Below the pieces are notes generated by a model that saw only the letters and a list, made by a program, of their open reading frames with translations, had not been told where the DNA came from and did no database searches. This document shows positions 62,809 through 64,000 of a stretch of DNA of 64,000 nucleotides, in pieces. Numbering within the stretch: the first letter of the stretch is position 1; the number at the start of each line of letters is the position of its first letter. The stretch comes from Bradyrhizobium embrapense (GTDB lineage: Bacteria; Pseudomonadota; Alphaproteobacteria; Rhizobiales; Xanthobacteraceae): the NCBI RefSeq assembly GCF_001189235.2, contig NZ_LFIP02000002.1:1342686-1406685 (forward strand), written 5' to 3'. The position numbers and the translations under genes are program-made.

Positions 62809-64000
62809 ATGAGCCAGATCGCAACCGTTGCGCCCGAGCGCGGCGCCCGCAGCGAGATCGAGACGTCCACGATCCGCGCGATTTCCTGGCGGCTGATCCC
62901 GTTCCTGATCCTGGCCTATTTCTTCTCCTATCTCGACCGCGTCAATCTCAGCTTCGCCGCGCTCACCATGAACACGGAGCTGAAGTTCTCGCCGCTTGTG
63001 TTCTCGTTTGGCGCCGGCATCTTCTTCATCGGCTATTTCCTGTTCGAGGTGCCGAGCAACCTGGCGCTCGAGAAGTTCGGCGCCAGCAAGTGGATCGCCC
63101 GCATCATGGTGAGCTGGGGAATTCTCTCGGCCCTGATGGCGGCGGTCTATGACGAACACAGCTTCTACGCGCTGCGCTTCTTCCTCGGCGTCGCCGAGGC
63201 CGGCTTCTTCCCCGGCATCATTCTCTATCTCACCTACTGGTATCCAGCCGAGTATCGCGCGCGCTTCCTCGCCGCCTTCGCGATCGCCGTTCCGGTCTCG
63301 ACGGCGATCGGCGCGCCTATTTCAGGCCTTCTGCTCGGGCTGGACGGCGTGATGGGGCTGAAGGGCTGGCAGTGGCTGTTCATCATCGAGGGCGTCCCCT
63401 CGGTGCTGCTCGGCATCGTCACCTGGTTCTATCTCACCGACCGGCCGGAGAAGGCCGATTGGCTCTCGGCCGAGCAGAAGGCGTGGCTGAAGGCGAGGCT
63501 CGATGCCGAGGTCGCGGCCAAGCAGGCGGCCAAGCACTTCACGCTGTTCGAGGCGCTGTCTTCGCCGAAAGTGCTGGCGCTCAGCGCGATTTATTTCGGC
63601 TTCGTCGCCTCCCTCTACGGCATGCAGTTCTGGCTGCCGCAGATCGTCAAGGCGTTCGGTCTGACCAACGCGCAGACCGGCTTCGTCACCGCGATCCCCT
63701 ATGCCGTCGGCACCGTCGCGATGATCCTGTGGGCGCGCCGTTCCGACGCCACGCGGGAGCGCGTGTTTCATGTCGGCGCGCCGCTTCTGCTCACGGCGCT
63801 GGCGCTCGCGGTCTCGAGCTACATCACCGATCCGACCACGACGATGGTCGTGCTGACCGTTGCCGCGATCGGCGTGTTCTGCACCTTCGCGGTGTTCTGG
63901 ACGCTGCCGACCGCCTGGCTGTCAGGCACTGCCGCCGCCGGCGCGATCGCGCTGATCAACTCGATCGGCAACCTCGCCGGTTTCGGCGGGCCCTATCTGA
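62809..64000 (+). CDS. MFS transporter of the anion:cation symporter type, 3' end cut by window edge
   Basis: 397 codons visible. The N-terminal RLIPFLILAYFFSYLDRVNLSFAALTMN and FEVPSNLALEKFGASKWIARIMV are signatures of ACS transporters for aromatic or sugar acids (4-hydroxyphenylacetate, tartrate, glucarate types). At least ten TM segments are visible before the edge. A GGGGGG ribosome site precedes the ATG. The substrate cannot be decided. It differs clearly from the carrier at 4962-6299. Confidence 0.87.
   Translation, partial: MSQIATVAPERGARSEIETSTIRAISWRLIPFLILAYFFSYLDRVNLSFAALTMNTELKFSPLVFSFGAGIFFIGYFLFEVPSNLALEKFGASKWIARIMVSWGILSALMAAVYDEHSFYALRFFLGVAEAGFFPGIILYLTYWYPAEYRARFLAAFAIAVPVSTAIGAPISGLLLGLDGVMGLKGWQWLFIIEGVPSVLLGIVTWFYLTDRPEKADWLSAEQKAWLKARLDAEVAAKQAAKHFTLFEALSSPKVLALSAIYFGFVASLYGMQFWLPQIVKAFGLTNAQTGFVTAIPYAVGTVAMILWARRSDATRERVFHVGAPLLLTALALAVSSYITDPTTTMVVLTVAAIGVFCTFAVFWTLPTAWLSGTAAAGAIALINSIGNLAGFGGPYL

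Overview
The window is GC-rich, densely coding alphaproteobacterial chromosome, most likely from Bradyrhizobium or a close relative (Nitrobacteraceae/Bradyrhizobiaceae). The evidence is strong G/C at third codon positions, several palindromic intergenic repeats of the kind common in these genomes (the GTCATTGCGAG..., GTCATTCCGGGG... and ACCTCTCCC... types), EcfG-type general-stress promoters (GGAAC-N17-CGTT), and a large load of sugar-acid and aromatic catabolism genes with LysR, GntR and TetR regulators. I see no rRNA, tRNA, CRISPR array, prophage or complete insertion sequence. The species is inferred, not proven.

Layout. 1-6.4 kb (minus strand): a D-glucarate/galactarate catabolic set (2,5-dioxovalerate dehydrogenase cut by the left edge, glucarate dehydratase, 5-dehydro-4-deoxyglucarate dehydratase, LysR regulator, MFS carrier). 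Matching 30-bp elements lie upstream of the dehydratase operon and of the carrier. 6.5-9.2 kb: a MetX-like hydrolase and a membrane desaturase facing a TetR gene. 9.3-15.3 kb: acetylpolyamine-amidohydrolase-like enzyme, aldose epimerase, SMP-30 lactonase, TetR, SDR and a crotonase. 15.7-19 kb: PilZ protein, small unknown genes between dispersed repeats, methyltransferase, DOPA-dioxygenase-like protein, then a REP-type repeat. 19.3-23 kb: a large GGDEF-EAL protein and a DUF2778 wall-type protein. 23.2-26 kb: vanillate-demethylase-like oxygenase, GntR and reductase. 26.2-28.2 kb: a second GGDEF-EAL protein.

28.7-35.3 kb is the most interesting block. A minus-strand arm (HbpS/GlcG-like protein, aldehyde dehydrogenase, 12-TM-type permease) diverges from a plus-strand arm (heme-oxygenase-like diiron oxidase with all six metal ligands, ferredoxin, unknown 98-residue protein, second ferredoxin, GntR regulator). 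Matching 11-bp operator cores sit at both edges of the shared intergenic region. I read it as a self-contained inducible pathway in which a small diiron oxygenase with dedicated electron carriers feeds an aldehyde to the dehydrogenase.

35.4-43.4 kb: GMC oxidoreductase, hemE, two small proteins (one with an EcfG promoter), PilZ protein, TadG/TadE pair, LysR, and slyX overlapping trhO. 43.5-51.9 kb: gamma-glutamyltransferase, Tat-exported FKBP isomerase, D-hydroxyacid dehydrogenase, CsbD stress protein with an EcfG promoter, cupin, a crotonase between two REP copies, and two Tat-type hydrolases with a VOC protein. 51.9-60.6 kb is an envelope region: a two-component system with a 3 x 11-bp operator, a GT39-type glycosyltransferase, HhH and Tyr/Gly-rich secreted proteins, a FecR-autotransporter pair and a PMT-like mannosyltransferase. 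60.7-64 kb: OmpA-like protein, a YcaQ-type DNA glycosylase and an MFS carrier cut by the right edge.
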